In this document: piece after piece, positions 12,411 through 22,820 of the stretch
How the letters are laid out: each line of letters opens with the position of its first letter
Numbering within the stretch: the stretch's first letter is position 1
NCBI GenBank assembly: GCA_020746105.1
Contig: CM036639.1
Coordinates: 4,851,501 to 4,915,500, forward strand
Length of the DNA: 64,000 nucleotides
Direction: 5' to 3'
Source: Trogon surrucura
Lineage: Eukaryota > Chordata > Aves > Trogoniformes > Trogonidae
Notes under the pieces: generated by a model
What the model saw: the letters and a program-made list of their open reading frames with translations, nothing else
What the model was told of the DNA's origin: nothing
The model's database searches: none
Made by a program: the position numbers and the translations under genes

Positions 12411-13194
12411 CAACGCAATATTTACCCTTCTCACGAGAGAACAAGCAGGAAAACACCCGGGTGAGCTTGAGTTCGTGGACACATCTACACAGCATGCTGG
12501 AGGCAGGCAGGAACTTACTGGGGCCACCACATCAGCCAGCTTTCCTGTCATTTCTGCTGGGCATTCCGTCACCCAGATAACTGCTTTGTTACCAAAAAAT
12601 TGAAAAAACCTGTGGCTGACACATTAGAAGTGTGACTCAAACACCTCTTAACTCGACCACATCTAATTCACGGTCTTGACCGGCAGAGCCGCTGCTCCAA
12701 AATTTTACAGTTCACAGCAGCATCGCGTAGGTTTTGTGCTGGATAAACACCAATTTGTGACTGCAACCTGGACGTAAGAAAACTCCTACTAAGAATCATT
12801 TAAAAAAGATGCAGTTTCAGGTAGGTGTTCATGGACAAAGGGAAAATACGTGAGCTCAGGAAGCACGTCCTCAAATTTGAAGCCTTTACACCTAAGAACA
12901 GGAACGGTTTGACTTCGCCGGAAGCAGCTGCTGGCACACAGCGTCTAAAGATGTTACCTCTAACCTTGTTCTAAAATGTCTCAACGATTCCTCGCCGAAA
13001 ACTTCCCAAATCCCCAATGCGAGCTGTGTCAGCAGTGACATCCCTGCTTCAAAGGGGTTGGGAAAATAAGAAAAGCCGAAAGGAAGCGGCTGAGTCAGAA
13101 GGTTTCGGCACCCTCAGCACAGCTGTCGCCACCAGCCTCTTCTCCGTCTCTCCTGCACGCTGGCAGAGAGCAGCACAGAGTCCGACACGACTTT

Positions 13195-13226
13195 ATCACA
13201 CGAGGATTTAATCACACGAGGATTTA
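13195..13226. repeat. 16-bp tandem duplication
   Basis: ATCACACGAGGATTTA occurs twice without a spacer. Confidence 0.97.
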
Positions 13227-15080
13227 AGCATCGTTCCCTGCTACGCCCCACGCGCCCGAGGGGAGCTGCGTGACCTCCAACCTCCTCACGGAGGTCTCGG
13301 GGCCGGTATCGAGACGGTTGCAAATCGTTTTGTGTGTTCAAAGAGGAGCTTAAGGGAGAATCCGCCGTAACCCCGTCACGGGGTCACCCGGGGGTTGGAT
13401 TTTCAGGCTCGAGATTTTACCACTGGATCCACTTTCTCGCCCCAGCACCCACCTTCTGACAGGCAGGACAGCGGAACCCGACGCTCGCCACGCGGCACCG
13501 CGGCGACTTTCAGTTAATCCCGTTTAATGAGGAATTCCCAAAGCGCCTCTCGAGCAAGGGGTCGGCTAATCCCATCCTCTGGCAGGATTTTTTTTTACTC
13601 TTAGGAAATGGAAAGTGGCTGAAAACAAGAGTATTCCCTTTTATTTTGATTTACAGATAACGCTTTGAAGCGGGGAAACCACGACATTTGGGTATTTGGA
13701 AAACTAAACACGAGCTGCTCCCGTATATTGTCGTGAAACCAGCAAATTTTATTAGATGCTGGGGAAAAAAAGGGGCTTTTAGAGCAGCTTTTCCATTTAC
13801 CCAGCTGTGCGGAGCTTTGTCACGCGAAACAGCAAAGAAATGCTAATGTTGTATTAAGTGAATATCAAACAGTACGTAAGAGTATTTAACTGTCATTCTG
13901 CCACAGACAGTGATTAGATAAAACCTTATTCTCCTCAAAAGATAAAAATGTCGTTGTTAGATCAGCATAAGAAAACCGACAGTTTATACCTTTATGCGAA
14001 AGGCACGATACTTCAGACAGATGGCCACAGAATTTAATTCCTTCAACTGGAGAACGTGTGCCTCCCCCTGAGCTGGAGCGGACAAGGACGAAAAGGCCAG
14101 GTTAGTAACTTCGTAGTAACGTCTGAGCAAAAGGGACAGCGACGCAAGGCAGCCTGAGCGTGGAACGTTGGGGATGTGGAGCGGAGCCAAGGGTTTCGCA
14201 GCTCTTTCCGACGTTAGACACTGCTTCAGGCTCGAGGAGCAGCAGCTCCCTGAAGGAGGAGTCACCTGCGCTCACGACGCGCCAGGCGTGAAAGAACCGC
14301 GGCTACTCCGCAGGCTCCCCGAAGCGAAGCGTGTTGCTGCACAAACGCGTCACCGCCTGAGCCTCCAGGAGCGGCCACCTTTGAAATGAAACCAGGTTTG
14401 GGCGAACGCAAAAGCAGCGAATGTTTTCAGTTGCTTGCCAGCACCGATTTCTTCAAAGCGAGTTACGCCGACGCCGGGACTTCGTTTCAGATGAACTGAG
14501 AGTGCAGACAGCGGCAGCTTCGCGCTGCAGAGGTGGCTGAACTGACACGCTCTGATTTACTGAAAACAACGACCTAACGTAACCTAAATTCACTCTCACT
14601 GTCCCACCACTTGCAGCTCGGCACGAACACTTCCCTACAAAGGCGCCGCTTCACGGAGCACGATACTGCGAACGGCAAAAGCCTGTGAGGCCGATTGACA
14701 TTGCTCCTCGTGGGAACCTGCTCTGGAGGAGCAAGGGAACAGCTTCAAGGTGTGTTCACTCCCCACACCGTTTCTCTACAGAATTACTTCCACAGGATTG
14801 CCTGCGGTGCTGCCGGGATGCTTCTCCGGACAGTCCCACACTTGCTCCGCGACACAACAGCACTCAGTGCCAGTTCAGTTGTACCTACAAGACGCTCAGT
14901 GCAGGATAAACCACTAAAGTCTTCAGTTCACCAATTAAACACCTTTTGCACGTTGATTTACACAGGAGACAATTTTCAGGAACCAGAGATGACATTTTAC
15001 AACTCAAGCAATAAATCACCCAGGGATGCTGAGGGCAGGGAGAGCCATCTGAGACATGAATGTCCGTACCGTAATTTTGC

Positions 15081-15120
15081 AGCTCCAGAGTGGCATTTGA
15101 AGCTCCAGAGTGGCATCAGA
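15081..15120. repeat. 20-bp tandem duplication next to a MYO1D donor site
   Basis: AGCTCCAGAGTGGCATTTGA is followed by a copy differing at two positions (CA for TT). It lies about 55 bp past the exon's donor on the minus strand. Confidence 0.93.
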
Positions 15121-15176
15121 GTGACCTCAGGGGAAGTCTAGACTGAGTTTTCCCCTAAATCCCGCCCAACACTGAC

Positions 15177-15331
15177 CTTTTGAAGTGGCTTGCCAGGACT
15201 CCCACCAGCTCCCCGATCCTGCTGTCGTTGGAGGGCTCTTTACTGAAGAGACAGACGATGAGATCCTTGTTGTCCTTCGTGTGGAACACCACGAGCTGGT
15301 CCTTCCCGTTGGAGACGCTCAACCCGATCAA
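15177..15331 (-). CDS. MYO1D: MYO1D exon: TH1 tail, penultimate coding exon
   Basis: The 155-nt exon encodes 51 residues, [20 protein letters not shown] through GVLASHFK, plus two bases (AG) of a split codon read into the next exon. [20 protein letters not shown] is a signature of MYO1D-type TH1 tails. The acceptor is TTTCTCTTCCCAG before TTGATC, and the donor is AAAAG|GTCAGT. It corresponds to about human residues 904-954. I looked for the terminal exon on the minus strand from 15176 down to 1 by its expected cysteine-rich segment and its conserved C-terminal end and did not find it. It should therefore lie to the left of the window after an intron of more than 15 kb. No inactivating change is seen. 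Confidence 0.95.
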
Positions 15332-16180
15332 CTGGGAAGAGAAAGCAAGACCGACGTTACCGACGTCGATAGATCTCTGCAAACCCTCCAAAGCCGTGAT
15401 AACTCCAGTGTGTAGGCGCTGATCAGGTCTTGCTGTTCTGATAAAATAAAGAGATATGGGTTTGGTGGGTTTTTTGTTTGTTTGTGGGGTTTTTTTTTGC
15501 CTGCTAGGTACATGAAAAGCTTTGCCCTCATCATCTCCCAAAGCAAAAGCAGGAAATTTTTAGGTATGGTCACCTGGGTGCAGGTGAACGTTGGAAAAAA
15601 CTCACAACATGAGTCTGTGCTGGGGAAATAAAATAGAAGGGCGGCAGAAGAAACATCGCCGAGGCAAGTACGTTTAACAAAACAGTGCTAAAAAAATAAA
15701 ATAAAAAAGAAGGAGAAAGGCAAAAGAAAGATGAGTACAGAGGGAGAATCGAGCCTGTCCACTAATGGACTATACGACTCCTCTGAGTCGTCCAGAGATC
15801 TGCAGAGAGAAGCTCCTCAGAGCGAGAGGCACCGACGCACCATTTTGTGGAAGTAAGAGTTTCGTTAATCCCTTTGTGAAGAAAAAAACCTGACCCGTGT
15901 AACCCCACCACCCGTGCCAGGAAAGGAATCAGCACAAGTGGAGCCGGCGACTCCTCGCCCCTTCCCGAAGCACAAATCACATCGGGGAACAGTCGGCATC
16001 CGTCCGTTTGGCTGAGCAGTCACAACTGATTATTTCCAAGGATCCCGCTCCAGCTCTGGGTCTCTCACGCTCCAGCCAGCAGCCCCGTCCCCCGGCAACG
16101 CGCGGCAGCGCAGCCTCTGCCCCGTTTTCTGGGTGAAACACTGCACGAGGCTCGAATCGTTTATTTTGTCGCCTTGTTAT

Positions 16181-16770
16181 CATAGAACCATAGAACAGCC
16201 GAGGTTGGAAGGGACCTCAGAGATCATCTGACGCACCCCTGCCATGGGCAGGGACGCCCTGAACCAGCCCAGGCTGCTCAAGGCTCATCCAACCCGGCCT
16301 TGGACATCTCCAGGGAGGGGGCAGCCACAGCCTCTCTGGGCAATCTAGTCCAGAGTCTTGTCACCCTTGCACTGAAGAATTTCTTCATAACATCCAATCT
16401 AAACCCATTCTCCTTCAGTTTAAATCCATTTCCCTGTGTCCTGTCGCTGGACACTCTTGTCCAAAGTCCCTCCCCAGCCTCCCTGTAGGTCCCTCCAGGC
16501 ACTGCAGGCAGGGATAAGGTGACCCTGGGGTCTTCTCTTCTCCAGCTGAACAGCCCCAGCTCCCTCAGCCTGTCCTCGCAGCAGAGCTGCTCCAGCCCCT
16601 GGGTCAACTTTGTGGCTCCTCTGGACCCGTTCCAACAGCTCCATGTCCCTCTCACGGTGGGGACACCAGAACTGGACGCAGGATTTGAGGTGGGGTCTCA
16701 CCAGAGCTGAGCAAAGGGGGAGAATCCCCTCTCCTGCCCTGCTGCCCACGCTCCTCTGGGTGCAGCCTGG
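16181..16770 (-). mobile_element. CR1 3' part, subfamily with CTGCCATGGGCAGGGACGC
   Basis: A fragment of about 590 bp with tail CATAGAACCATAGAACAGCC at the left edge. It is collinear with 10851 onward and, in reverse, with 6455-7060. It lies 850 bp from the MYO1D exon at 15177-15331. Confidence 0.92.
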
Positions 16771-17419
16771 CCTGAGCCTACTGCAACCGGTGACGTCCGA
16801 AACGTGTAGCAGAAACCTCCTGCGACCAGTCGCGCGTGCCCATCGCTAGTGGAGTTTATTCTCCACTGTTCGGCCTATTTTTGAGGTTATGAAATGCTTT
16901 AAACACAAGCTACACTTCATGCACAGGCATTAACAGCTGCCTGGGTTTACAGTGTCCCTTAAAATTAATTTGCACACTTAAATACCATCCTGTGAGCACA
17001 ACGGCACCGCAGGGACCGCTGCCACCGAGGTCTTAAATGCGCAGCGAGTGTGAAAGGTGAACAAGTTGAAATCTCTGGCTTTGAAAGGCCTATTTAAACA
17101 TTAATTATTCAACGGAGCCGTTTCACAAGTCCAAGAGCCCTTCAGAATCTTCCTCTTTCACCCCTCGCAATGAGACTATCTGAACAAATAAGGGCAGCAC
17201 AGAAGAAATAATTTCAGAGAAGGTGCTTATCTCAGTGTTTCCGAACGCTAATATAAGCTCAGGAGAAAATCCTGAGCATCCACAGCAGAGCTTTTACTGT
17301 ACCAGGAAAGGCAGTTCCTGCTGCTCAGCCGCCTTTTCATTCCTTTCTGCCATTATCTATTTGTTCTCTCTGCAGGTCAGAACAAGAAGGTAACAGGATT
17401 CGGGTACGTCTGAGGCAAC

Positions 17420-17900
17420 TGCCAGAACGCCCGCGCACAGAAAATCTCCCGAAGCGGCATCTCAGTGCGGGGGCCGGAAGGGAAGGGATTGCTTTGTCAT
17501 CGTTTGCACAAAATTACCGACCCCTCACAGAAAGAACCGAGCGCAGAGCCCGGGACCCACGCGGGGCCACGGTACGGGCTGCGCCGGAACCGTCCACGCG
17601 TCCACACGGCTCGAGGAGATGGGGAGCTCTGGGGCGATTCCTTCAGCCGAAAACAGGTCCGGGGTGGTAGGAGCCGTCAGCTGACTGTCTCCATCGAGAT
17701 TTCCATGGAAACGCCAGCCCCACGGGTGCCGGTCGGGCGCTCTGGAAACGCTGCCAGCGGGCAGCAGCGGGATTTCGGCCGCGTTCACCTTTCCGGATCG
17801 GGAGGGCGATCGTCCTCCCCGAGCAGAGCGCGCCGGCTGCACCGCGTGTGTTCATCACCCGCTCGCTTCTCAAACACCTTCGCGGCAGTTCAAGCGATGG
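17420..17900. promoter_or_regulatory. CpG-dense patch, possible intronic CpG island
   Basis: Dense CG content (GGGCTGCGCCGGAACCGTC, CCGCGTTCACCTTTCCGG) over about 480 bp, flanked by AT-rich DNA. It contains a 197-codon plus-strand open frame (17465-18058) that I do not recognise and regard as a by-product of low stop density. Confidence 0.35.
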
Positions 17901-18499
17901 CTCGTTCCTCCCCGAAAGGGAAGGAATCTCTGCGTCGAACTGGCTGCTCACATCACCCCCCTGTAGCGTTTCCACAGAAGAAAGGGTCGGGAGAGCAGAA
18001 AAATGGGAGATGCCAGGCGGCTCAAGAGGTGAAAGACGACGCGTATTCGCGTCTGTAACACAATACAGAACGTAACCACAAAAGGGAAAAACACCTGCGT
18101 GCAGGGTCCATCCCCAGCATGAGGCCAGCCCGGTCCGTAGCGCAGATTTTCTGCCGTTCCCCAGGAGCACGGGGCAGGAGAAGCAGGTAGAAGGAGAGGC
18201 TGTGGCTAACAGAGCGGAAGTTGATCACGGCAGCATTTACCCAAGATAGTTTGCCTCAAATTTCCACCTCGGAATATTATTCTGACGCCTGTCTGAGCCT
18301 GCTGGACGCATCCCTCCTGCGCGAGGTGCTCCAGGGACCCTTGGCAGCTGCTCAGGTCAAGGAAACTTCAGTCAAGAGGCCTCGCGGGAGGTTGCTAAAG
18401 GGAATAATTGCAGATCTACAAATAAAGCTGATTTCTATCTACAGAAGTTGAAGTATTCTAACGGCAAGAGACCTACATACCCAGCGCATTAACTGCTTT

Positions 18500-19455
18500 G
18501 GTGCCAGAGGAAATGCAGAGCAGAGTGCTTTTTAATATATCCATCAGCGACCTGGATGAGGGATTAGAGAGTGTTGTCAGCAAGTTTGGTGATGAGACAC
18601 AACTGGGAGGAGTGGCTGACACCCCAGCAGGCTGTGCTGCCATTCAGAGAGACCTGGACACGCTGGAGGGCTGGGCAGGGAGAAATCTGATGCGGTTCAA
18701 CAAGGGCAAGTGTAGAGTTTTGCACCTGGGAAAGAACAACCCCGTGTGCCAGGACAGGCTGGGGACTGATGTGTTGGGGAAAGGGCCCTGGGGGTGCTGG
18801 TGGGCAGCAGGATGGCCATGAGCCAGCAGTGTGCCCTCGTGGGCAAGAAGGCCAAGGGCATCCTGGGGTGTGTGAGAAGGGGAGTAGCCAGTAGGTCAGA
18901 GAGGTCCTCCTGCCCCTCTGCTCTGCCCTGGGGAGGCCACATCTGGAATCTTGTGTCCAGTTCTGGGCCCCTCAGCTCCAGAGGGACAGGGAACTGCTGG
19001 AGAGAGCCCAGCGCAGCCACAGGGATGATGGAGGGAGTGGAGCATCTCCCTGGGGAGGAAAGGCTGAGGGAGCTGGGGCTCTGCAGCTTGGAGAAGAGGA
19101 GGCTGAGGGGTGACCTCAGTCATGGTTATAAATATGTCAAGAGGGAGTGTCAGGAGGACGGAGCCAGGCTCTGCTCAGGGATGTCCAGTGACAGGATAAG
19201 GGGCAATGGGTGCAAGCTGGAGCATGGGAGGTTCCACAAAAACATGAGGAAGAATTTTTTCCTTGTGTGGGTGCAGGAGCCCTGGCCCAGGCTGCCCAGA
19301 GAGGGTGTGGAGTCTCCTGCTCTGGAGACTTTCAAAACCCGCCTGGACGCGTTCCTGTGCCATCTACTGTAGGTGTTCCTGCTCTGGCAGGGGGCTGGAC
19401 TGGATGGTCTTTTGAGGTCCCTTCCAACCTCTAACACTCTGTGATTCTGTGATTC
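18500..19455 (+). mobile_element. Long CR1 fragment with the C-terminal end of ORF2
   Basis: A plus-oriented CR1 of about 950 bp ending GTGATTCTGTGATTC at 19455. The open frame 18498-18821 reads FNISISDLDEGLESVVSKFG then GGVADTPAGCAAIQRDLDTL and FNKGKCRVLHLGKNNP. These are typical of the RT thumb and C-terminal part of CR1 ORF2, with the catalytic box altered to KFGDET. A second open frame (18794-19372) overlaps it in another phase, consistent with a frameshift. The left boundary is approximate. It is a dead copy. Confidence 0.9.
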
Positions 19456-21035
19456 AGAGAGCCTGTGGCCCAGCACTTGGAATGGATACTCTGTTCTAGA
19501 CATACGTGTTTGGTGAAGGAACAGCAATTACTATTATTTCTAAGTCACAGATATTCCACTGGTAGCCAAAAACTGTATTCAGCTTGCTCGCCTCCTTTGA
19601 TTTTTAAGGCATTAAGGATTTTGGAGGAAATCAACACAGTGACCTGGTCTCGTGCTGTTGCATAAAGGGACAAGCCCCACCTTCACAGCAACGAGACACA
19701 CGGAACAAGCGGAGAGTGTCCCAAAGCTGTGACAAACACAGATTTATCCATAGTTAATAACACAGTCAGGGAATTGCAGTGGCCTCGCTGTTTTCGATAA
19801 GGTGAGCGTGCAGATTTCTCCCTACCAGTGAGAAATCGCGAGGGGCAAAATTTCTCCTTGCCCGCCCGAGTTCACCTCGACAACTCACAAAAAACCCCAG
19901 GACAAACGCCGCACGGAGACGCCGCGCACCCGAGCGACTCGATTCGCGCCAGCAAGAGCCAGTCAGCCGTCTGCCCGCGTAACCTGCCGACGATTTCCTT
20001 CTGCACACTGAAGAGGGAACGTCAGCAGAGCAGAACACCGGCTGGGGAAAACGACTCCCGGTTGTCGCAGCTCCCGACCTCCTCCCTGGCAGCGGCGGCT
20101 TTTCAGAACAAGACGCGGCCGTGGAGACGTCGCTCTGCTGCGGCGGATACGGGGCTACGAGCCCGTCGCTCCACGCGCGCTGCGGTGGGTGGTCAGCGTG
20201 GTCAACCAGCAAGGAGGTTGGGAGAGGACCTACGGAACCAACACGACGCTGCAGCCTGAGCTAATTGTTCCTTCCACACTCGCAGATTTAGATTTCATCA
20301 GTACCCTAACCCCATCTCTGCTCTTTTAGCAACACGGGGCTGTCGGATTTATTACTCCTCCACGTGCAAAAGTCCCAACGACCTTGTGTATGACATCTCC
20401 GAGCAACCCAGCCAGGTTCTGTAGGTTTAAGATAACCGTAGTCGTGCTACCTCGGGCTGGGGAAAACAAACGAGCAGTTGAAGCCACGCTCCAGGATGCT
20501 GAAGAGCTAAAATGAGGTTTTCCTCCTCATCCCCCTTCTTACCAGCGACAATCTGCTGCTTTGCCACTGGCAGCTAAACTCTGCTACCCCGAAGGCCGTA
20601 ATTCTGAATTTAGCTTTGATAAGATTTACATTAAATATGAACAAATATTTTAAAAAAAATAAAAAAGATGCAAACACAACGGGAAGGATCAAACAAAGCC
20701 CCCGAGCACAAGCTGCTGTGAAATGCTGACCCCCTAGTGGGGCCAGGATCCCGGAGCGCACAGCAAATAAAAACCAAACCAGAAGAAGGAGCGGGAGAGA
20801 GCGGGATAAAGCCATTTGGGTTTTAGCTTTTATTTGATGCGCTGAAATGAAAAGCAGTTACGTCACGACGCATCGGTGTTGCAGGTAATCCCGCTATAAC
20901 TGTTTTAAAGACATTAAATGTACGGAAAACGGTAAAGCGAGGCCTTTTTTCTGTTTTTATGGATATGAAAATGGAGTGAAGGGGCAGATGTGCTGCCCAG
21001 GACCTGAGATGAGACTCCCCAGTCCTCGTACTTAC
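19456..21035. other. Intronic, no gene seen
   Basis: Unique DNA with the CpG-dense patch at 19800-20240. No exon or transposon is recognised. Confidence 0.6.
19800..20240. promoter_or_regulatory. CpG-dense patch
   Basis: CG-rich stretch (AAACGCCGCACGGAGACGCC, AAGACGCGGCCGTGGAGACG) open on both strands for more than 140 codons, with no recognisable protein. Candidate regulatory island only. Confidence 0.3.
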
Positions 21036-21149
21036 ATTGTAGAGGGGGATGGTCTTCATCACCTTGTACTGCTTCACAGGGTCCATCTTGTACAGGTGTC
21101 GATCGGTGATGAAGATTGCTCGGTCCTCCACCTTATTAAAGCGATTGAC
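21036..21149 (-). CDS. MYO1D: MYO1D exon: TH1 tail, 38 codons
   Basis: The 114-nt exon is 38 codons in phase 0 on both sides, [20 protein letters not shown] through MKTIPLYN. Its first half ([21 protein letters not shown]) is the most conserved part of class I TH1 tails, with the basic and aromatic residues expected of the PH-like lipid-binding surface. The acceptor is TTCCTTGCAG before GTCAATCGC, and the donor is AAT|GTAAGT, close to consensus. It corresponds to about human residues 866-903. The upstream flank has a 10.1-kb intron and the downstream flank a 5.7-kb intron. This is a symmetric exon like the previous one. Confidence 0.95.
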
Positions 21150-21390
21150 CTGCAAGGAAGCAAATTTTCAGTCCCACTCGTCGCTGCAGGAACACGCTGA
21201 GCAAGACTTTGCAGCAGTAGATATGCAAAACTCCCACAGCTCTTCAAGGAGTCTTTCTTCCGTGGGTCTCGAAATAGTGAAAAAGGAAGATGGAGCCCGT
21301 AATCTCGTTTTACAAACTGAAGAGACGCAGAGTCTTGGAGAAGTGACATTCCCAGGGTCACCGAGCAGGGCTGGGGCAACCTGGGTAAGT

Positions 21391-21735
21391 CAGAGAATCA
21401 CAGAATGGCCCCGTTGGAAGGGACCTTGGAGATCATCTAATCCAACCCCTGCCATGGATTAACCAGCCCAGGTTGCTCAAGGCTCATCCAACCTGGCCGT
21501 GAACATCTCCAGGGAGCGGGCAGCCACAGCCTCTCTGGGAAACCTAGTCCAGAGTCTGGCCACCCTCGTGCTGAAGAATTTCTTCCAGAGATCCAATCTA
21601 AACCTGTTCTCCTTTAATTTAAATCCATTACCCCATGTCCTCTCGTTGGACACTTTGTCAAAAGTCCCTCCCGAGCCTCCCTGTAGGTTCCCCTCAGGCA
21701 CTGCAGGCAGGGATAAGGTCCCCCCAGAGTCCAGG
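21391..21735 (-). mobile_element. CR1 3' part, subfamily with GAATGGCC...TTGGAAGG
   Basis: About 345 bp with tail AGAGAATCACAGAATGGCC. It carries the same subfamily body as 16181-16770, missing the GGGCAGGGACGCCCTG segment after the word CCATGG. It starts 240 bp 5' of the MYO1D exon at 21036-21149. Confidence 0.9.
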
Positions 21736-21972
21736 GTCCTGGTCAGATAAAGAGGAGACGTTTTCCCCCAGCAGCACCCAGCCCACAGCCCTACCCGCTG
21801 GCAGAGGGTTCTTGTTCTACATCATACACATGTCCTTGTCACCCCAGGAGGGTGACGTGGAGTACCTGACCCACGGAGGCCAACAGGGTGTCAGCAGGGC
21901 ATGTGACAGCCCAGATCGGAGGCATCTGAAAGATGCTTTGACCCATCCTAAATCTGAACGGGTCTCATTTCA

Positions 21973-22492
21973 CACAGAATCACAGAATGTTGGAGTTGGA
22001 AGGGACCCCCAGAGATCACCCAGTGCCACCCCCTGCCCGAGCAGGGTCACCCAGGGCAGCCCCACAGGAACGCGTCCAGGCGGGTTGGAAAGTCTCCAGA
22101 GCAGGAGACTCCACACCCTCTCTGGGCAGCCTGGGCCAGGGCTCCGGCACCCGCACAGCCAAGAAGTTCTTCCTCATGTTTTTGTGGAACCTCCCGTGCT
22201 CCACCTTGCACCCGCTGCCCCTTGTCCTGTCACTGGACATCCCTGAGCAGAGCCTGGCTCCGTCCTGCTGACACTCCCCCTTGATATATTTATAACCATG
22301 ACTGAGGTCACCCCTCAGCCTCCTCTTCTCCAGCTGCAGAGCCCCAGCTCCCTCAGCCTTTCCTCACCAGGGAGATGTTCCACTCCCTCCATCATCCCTG
22401 GGGCTGCTCTGGGCTCTCTCCAGCAGTTCCCTGTCCCTCTGGAGCTGAGGGGCCCAGAACTGGGCACAATATTCCAGATGTGGCCTCACAGA
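21973..22492 (-). mobile_element. CR1 3' part, uninterrupted relative of the LTR-split CR1
   Basis: About 520 bp with tail CACAGAATCACAGAATGTTGG. The body includes CGTCCAGGCGGGTTGGAAAG and GAGATGTTCCACTCCCTCCA. The last phrase is continuous here, whereas it is broken by the solo LTR at 44142, which confirms that insertion. Confidence 0.92.
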
Positions 22493-22689
22493 AGTGGAAA
22501 ACTTGGACAATGATCCCTGCCCTTCCCATGAGGGGACGCGTTGGCTGACTACAGGCACACTCCACTGGTTCTGCTGAAATTGGGTCACTCTGCAAGAAGG
22601 AAGAAGAGACCAAACGGGCCAGATGGAGCCTGGGAGAGCTGAGGAACTCGGGCAACCGGTTGGCGGGAGGAAGGCAAGGTTGTTCCCTA

Positions 22690-22820
22690 GAAGAGTGTGA
22701 GGCCAGGTTGGACAGGGCTTGGAGCAACCTGGTCCGGTGGGAGGTGTCCCTGCCCATGGCTGGGGGGTTGGAACGAGATGGTCTCCAAGGTCCCTTCCAC
22801 TCCAAACCACCCTGTGATTT
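22690..22820 (+). mobile_element. Short CR1 3' end
   Basis: About 130 bp with GGTTGGACAGGGCTTGGAGC, GTCCCTGCCCATGGCTGGGG and the terminal CACCCTGTGATTT. It is plus-oriented and related to 43200-43301 and 57640-57858. Confidence 0.85.

Larger units (their letters stand above)
11900..15176. other. Intronic, mostly unique sequence
   Basis: Apart from the CR1 end at 12304 and the tandem duplications listed, nothing is recognised. AT-rich text at about 13800-13990 looks unlike the repeats and might be a conserved non-coding element, which cannot be tested here. Confidence 0.55.
15332..18499. other. Intronic, no gene seen outside the CR1
   Basis: The part up to 16180 is unique with GTTTG and A-rich short runs. 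16771-17400 is AT-richer unique DNA, and 17420-17900 is CpG-dense. No exon is recognised. Confidence 0.55.

Noticed and set aside
17465-18058. 197-codon plus-strand frame
   Set aside because: Ser/Arg/Gly-rich composition of a CG-rich patch; no family resemblance and no splice context.
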